Position numbers and translations under genes: made by a program | The notes under the pieces: generated by a model | Told to the model about the DNA's origin: nothing | What the model saw: only the letters and a program-made list of their open reading frames with translations | The model's database searches: none | Assembly: GCA_023078685.1 (NCBI GenBank) | Contig: JALGAS010000007.1 | Location: forward strand, 1,612,001-1,676,000 | Length of the DNA: 64,000 bases | Reading direction: 5' to 3' | From: Neopestalotiopsis rosae | Lineage: Eukaryota > Ascomycota > Sordariomycetes > Amphisphaeriales > Sporocadaceae | In this document: positions 60,011 through 64,000 of the stretch, one piece after another | Layout of the letters: the number at the start of each line of letters is the position of its first letter | How positions within the stretch are numbered: position 1 is the first letter of the stretch

Positions 60011-63000
60011 ACGTCCAAAGTTGCCCGAGCCTCTTGACCAACTTGTCTTGAGCAGTAGTAAGGCTAGGTTTGAGGATAAGAGCGGAGGGGCAGTCTTTCA
60101 GTACGCCCTTGCCTATTGCACTGATACTCTTCATTTTATGGAACACGTGAGAGCATTTGTTACTGTTTACCACCGTTGCGTTGATTCTATCAGACGCGAG
60201 GGCTTGTCTCAAGTCGAGGAGCTTTGAGCAAAAGTTCTTTGAACGGTATCTACCTCACGATGGTCTTGTGTGTTATTCTACACTTTTGCCTGAGCTGGTT
60301 CATAGCCAGGCGCCACTCTTTATACATTGACCGTTGATATCGACCCTGGTTTGGTTCTGCGGAAACTCAATTATGTGACAAGTGAATCTTCAAGATATGT
60401 GCCAACGTGTTCGAGCCGACTATCCTGGAATGTTGCAGTAGAAAAGGTCACCATGAAAATGGGAGCAGTCTCTAGAGGTCAAGGGAGCGCTTGCCTTCTA
60501 AGACAACCATACGTTTGACGCACACTTACTCCGAGAGCCGTTCATGTTCTTGTCTTGGTCGCTATCGCTTATACTCTCGGCAAGCCCGCAAATGTATCAG
60601 CCCAGCTCCGTGGCACCGGCGGCCTACATGTGCTCACCAGCGAGCGATACAGTGGTAAGAGCGGCCGCATTGTGGCAGGCCAGGACAATCATGAGTGTTC
60701 CAGGCTTGGTCCCTCGGCCTTTGACACCTTGTCTCAAGTCGTAGCAAAGCCGTTCCCAGCAATGATTCGTGCGAATGAAACATTGGCCAGAATCGTACCG
60801 AATCCGTCCTTAACTGCACTCGGAACGGCTATTTGAATCTGATCGCTGTACTAAAGATCCAGATTCGCATATCATCTGCTCGATATGACGAGTTGACGTC
60901 AGATACTATGAGTAGAAAGCGCTTGTTCCTGAAGGAATATCCACGAAGGAAGTGTAGGACGCGGCTAAAGCTGATAGACTTGTCCATATAGCGTACAGTG
61001 TACCTGACAGGACTTGGCAAGAAGGCGCTGGGCCTTCCTGAATGCCGCCCGCGTCTTCCTTGGGAATCTGACTATTAAGCGCGACGAACATTATCCGACG
61101 AACGACATCTGATTCCAACAAGATGGGATTGCCGAACCGACGATCTGTCTGGAGAGGCACGCACGCAACACGCGATTGCCACGTATCTGTGAACGGTTTT
61201 TTAGAGCCGCATGTGGGTGTTCAATGGCGGCTGCGATCATGGCAAGTGATTTGCCAACAGTGATCAATTAAGCGCCGCTTGGCTGCGCCCGAAAAGTCTT
61301 GGGACCTGGGCACACACTTCGACATGGGTTTGAGTGGGACCAAACGACCCTTGGATGCACAGCGCCGGCGGGCGGGAAACCCTGTTGCTTGCCCTCGCTG
61401 CCCTTGATGCTTGCTGAGGGTCGAGAGGGTGGCTTTTTTTGCCCACTGAAATTGGAAAATTAGCAGGTCGATCACCTCTGCCAGCAGATAGATTTAGGAG
61501 TGTAGCGCCTTGATTGAATATTGGCCAAGCAAGACCGCGATCCGGCTTGATCAACTCCTTCAGTGAGCATGATCTGCAATAATTGGGAATATGTTATCGT
61601 CATCACAAGCAAACTTTACATGGGGAATAGACAGATCCTCACTCTCCGTGCTTTGCCAGTGTTGTACGATATACATGGGCTTGCTTAACTTGGGACCTCG
61701 ATGGAAGCTATGGTCGTGGAACAAATTAACTGTACGATTGATTGGCCCCGAGAACCGACGGCAAGTGGTGACACGAGAAAGAGTCAAGACTAGCATAGCA
61801 GCCCAGTGTGTCTTGCTGTAAGACAGACAGAACAGTGGCTCGGGAAGCCGTTGGCGAATTCCCACGCTTTGGGAAACCAGCCCAACCCGCTCAACTCGAT
61901 CAGAACCTAGCGGCGGAACAGAAGAGAGAAAGAAAGTGGCACCTGACAGTTGCGAAATGCCCCGCTCTGGTTGCTGCTCAATGTGCCCGTCCGTTGATTC
62001 AAATAGAACAGCCACACTAGCTTTGATTGATGAGCTGCCGAATGCTACGCTCCCAAACCTGCCTGACCTGGATACGGGACCTGTGGACACCTTTGGATTG
62101 ACTGGAAACATGAGCCATCGCTGTGGCATCTGGCTTGTCTGGCCTGTCTACGCTCGTCTGCGCTCGTCTGGCACAAACACGGATGGAGAGAGTCTAGAGA
62201 CCCTTGATGAATACCCACTCTTTTTCACTCGGGCCCCACCCCCAGCGTGTCTCAGGTTTTCCCAGGTTCGGTCGACGCGACCAGGACATACGATGGGTGA
62301 TGCAGACCATGCCCAAAGCAGCTCGTCTCGCTCGCAACCAAGCCGAAACCGTCCTTGGGTAACTTGGGCTAAAGCACTTTGGTGTCCGCGCACGCTCTCT
62401 TGGCTCTCTTTCGTCTGATCCAGAAGCACTTGGTGTTCACTGGGGCGAGCTGGGGGATCTTCCTGATGTGAGATGATGGATGGCCCAAGGAGATGGGATG
62501 CCTGTCAGAGATAGATGCACGATTAATATAATACCATATACACGTAGAGACAAGAACAGGAACAAGACATCTGAGCAGACATGACTTCCCATCTGTGCGC
62601 ACCAGGCATGATACACCTACATCAAAATACACTGGCCGAATTGGCTCTCGATTGCATGTACAGAGTAGCTCCAACAGAAGAGTATGGACGAAAGCCTGAA
62701 CTGCTTGCTGAAATGCCCAGCCATGCATGCTCTTTCCCCTTACATTTGTGTCTACACGTACGAATATGCGGCGGCGCAATCGTCCGCGTACATGCGTACC
62801 TGGGCTGTGTCACACACACAAAAGACTGACCCATGCGTCTGGATCGCTCGCAGTACCGCAGGACGAGAGAGATTATCAGACAGGGAAGAAGAAATAGAGA
62901 TATACCATCCCCGACATAATAACGTGCGTGGGGAGGACTTGTCTAGCATCTGGTCGCTTTAATGAAAGTCGAGTATACTAGAACGGACTGTACCGAGCAT

Positions 63001-64000
63001 ACCGAGTTCTGACGAGTCAAAGGGTGGTGCCTGCCTGCCTTTTCCCATGGTGCCGGGTTGGCTGGTGGGTTTGTTTGGACGATTATGCGTCTCCGTGTCT
63101 TGCCTTGATGCCCCTGACAGCTGGAGGAGGTCCCCTCTCTCTCACTCTCAAGTCCCAGGTCCCTACTTTTGTCGTAGCAGTTCTAGCACATACTACCCAT
63201 CTTGCTACTGGCTGCTACCACCATGATGCATCTGAAATAGAGTACGGAGTAGCCGCAAGGTTTCGTGACACGGCTGGGGGACGCATGGACGGGCGTGTAG
63301 ATCGTCGGCAAGAACAGCATGTGGAGATGGAGCCCAGGTACGTACGCATCAAACAATGGCATGAATTTGGGATTCCCCAGCTTTGCCCGTTGATGAGTGA
63401 CATGCCCATCTTGAAAGGTGTTGTCCATGTCGAAATAATCCTGCGCATTGCAAGCCGCAGTGAACCGCGGGGAAGAAGAGACATGGTATCACTCTACTAC
63501 CGCACTCGGTCAGTTGCTCTATTGTGCCTACGTACCTCATCCTGCAGGTATTAGGGACGTTGCTGGTCAGAGCTTTTCTGAACTCTGTGATGAATGAGTT
63601 TACCACGTCGTCCTTCTTTGGTCGTCGTACCTGACGCGAGTTTCTGACAAGGCCTACAATGAGGTGCACTAAAATAGCAATATTGGAGACAATTTGCGCA
63701 AGCTTTGGCCGCAACTCCGGAGAACCCTCACAGGGCGCAGAAGATGGTCCAAGTGGCAAAGTGCCAGCTATGATTACTGTTGTATGTTTTGATGGCGATG
63801 ACCAGCGTTCACCGGCAACCAATATGGGGTTAGCCAAGGCCTCATACATCTTGAGTTTGGTAAATTGAAGCAAAGTTCAACAGGCAAGATTTTTGATTGA
63901 ATTCATAAGACTCTACTATACACGTACACAACGTGAAGAAGAACCCAGCGATGTCCATTCTCTCTAGATGATATCTCACTGGCTACCGGTTTCTTGGTGA
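60011..64000. other. Gene-poor right end of the window
   Basis: About 4 kb. The longest frames (minus strand 61560-62129 and 63349-63873) lack codon bias, domains or spliced continuations. No tRNA, repeat array or mobile element was recognised. The left edge holds the 3' untranslated region of the proline-rich gene. Confidence 0.5.

Noticed and set aside
61560..62129. A 189-codon minus-strand frame
   Set aside because: Composition looks random and no family feature or splice continuation was found.

Overview
The window is nuclear DNA of a filamentous ascomycete, most likely a sordariomycete and probably of the order Hypocreales. The reasons are short GT-AG introns of about 50-200 bases with CTRAY-type branch points, C-rich third codon positions in coding exons, intron-bearing tRNA genes, and a gene set typical of such fungi: an SLT2-type MAP kinase, a Zn2Cys6 regulator, a cutinase, an S28 peptidase and a 2EXR protein. 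The order is inferred from overall resemblance; no search was possible. Exon joins were chosen by reading-frame continuity, splice consensus and family resemblance.

Layout. 0-9.4 kb: about 6 kb without a supported gene, then the cell-wall-integrity MAP kinase SLT2 (five exons, +) and a secreted DUF3455 protein (-). 9.4-23.3 kb: gene-poor; the only firm gene is an amino-acid permease (-) at 14.5-16.0 kb, followed by 7.3 kb that forms the shared upstream region of the permease and of a Zn2Cys6 protein (+, 23.3-24.8 kb). 27.2-33.4 kb: a secreted cutinase-family esterase (+), a DHA1-type MFS transporter (+) and, convergent with it, a probably GPI-anchored S28 serine peptidase (-). 35.5-43.9 kb: a housekeeping block with complex I subunit NDUFB7 (+), a 1,727-residue acidic nuclear-type protein with a ubiquitin-like N-terminus and a coilin/Tudor-like segment (-), and GTP cyclohydrolase II RIB1 (-).

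46.8-47.2 kb: two intron-containing tRNA genes in tail-to-tail orientation, elongator Met(CAU) and Ala(UGC). 47.5-60.0 kb: an Old Yellow Enzyme family reductase (-), a secreted major-royal-jelly-protein-like beta-propeller (+), an SRPBCC-fold protein (+), a 2EXR protein (+) and a small secreted proline-rich protein built from micro-exons (+). The last 4 kb hold no gene I can support.

The genes do not form one pathway. Secretion is a recurring theme (DUF3455, cutinase, S28 peptidase, royal-jelly-like protein, proline-rich protein), consistent with a fungus that works on an external substrate or host. I did not find a clear new multi-gene system. The most unusual locus is the micro-exon proline-rich gene at 59.2-60.0 kb, where 11-residue modules coincide with 33- and 66-base phase-1 exons. 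Second is the large coilin-like protein at 36.4-41.7 kb.
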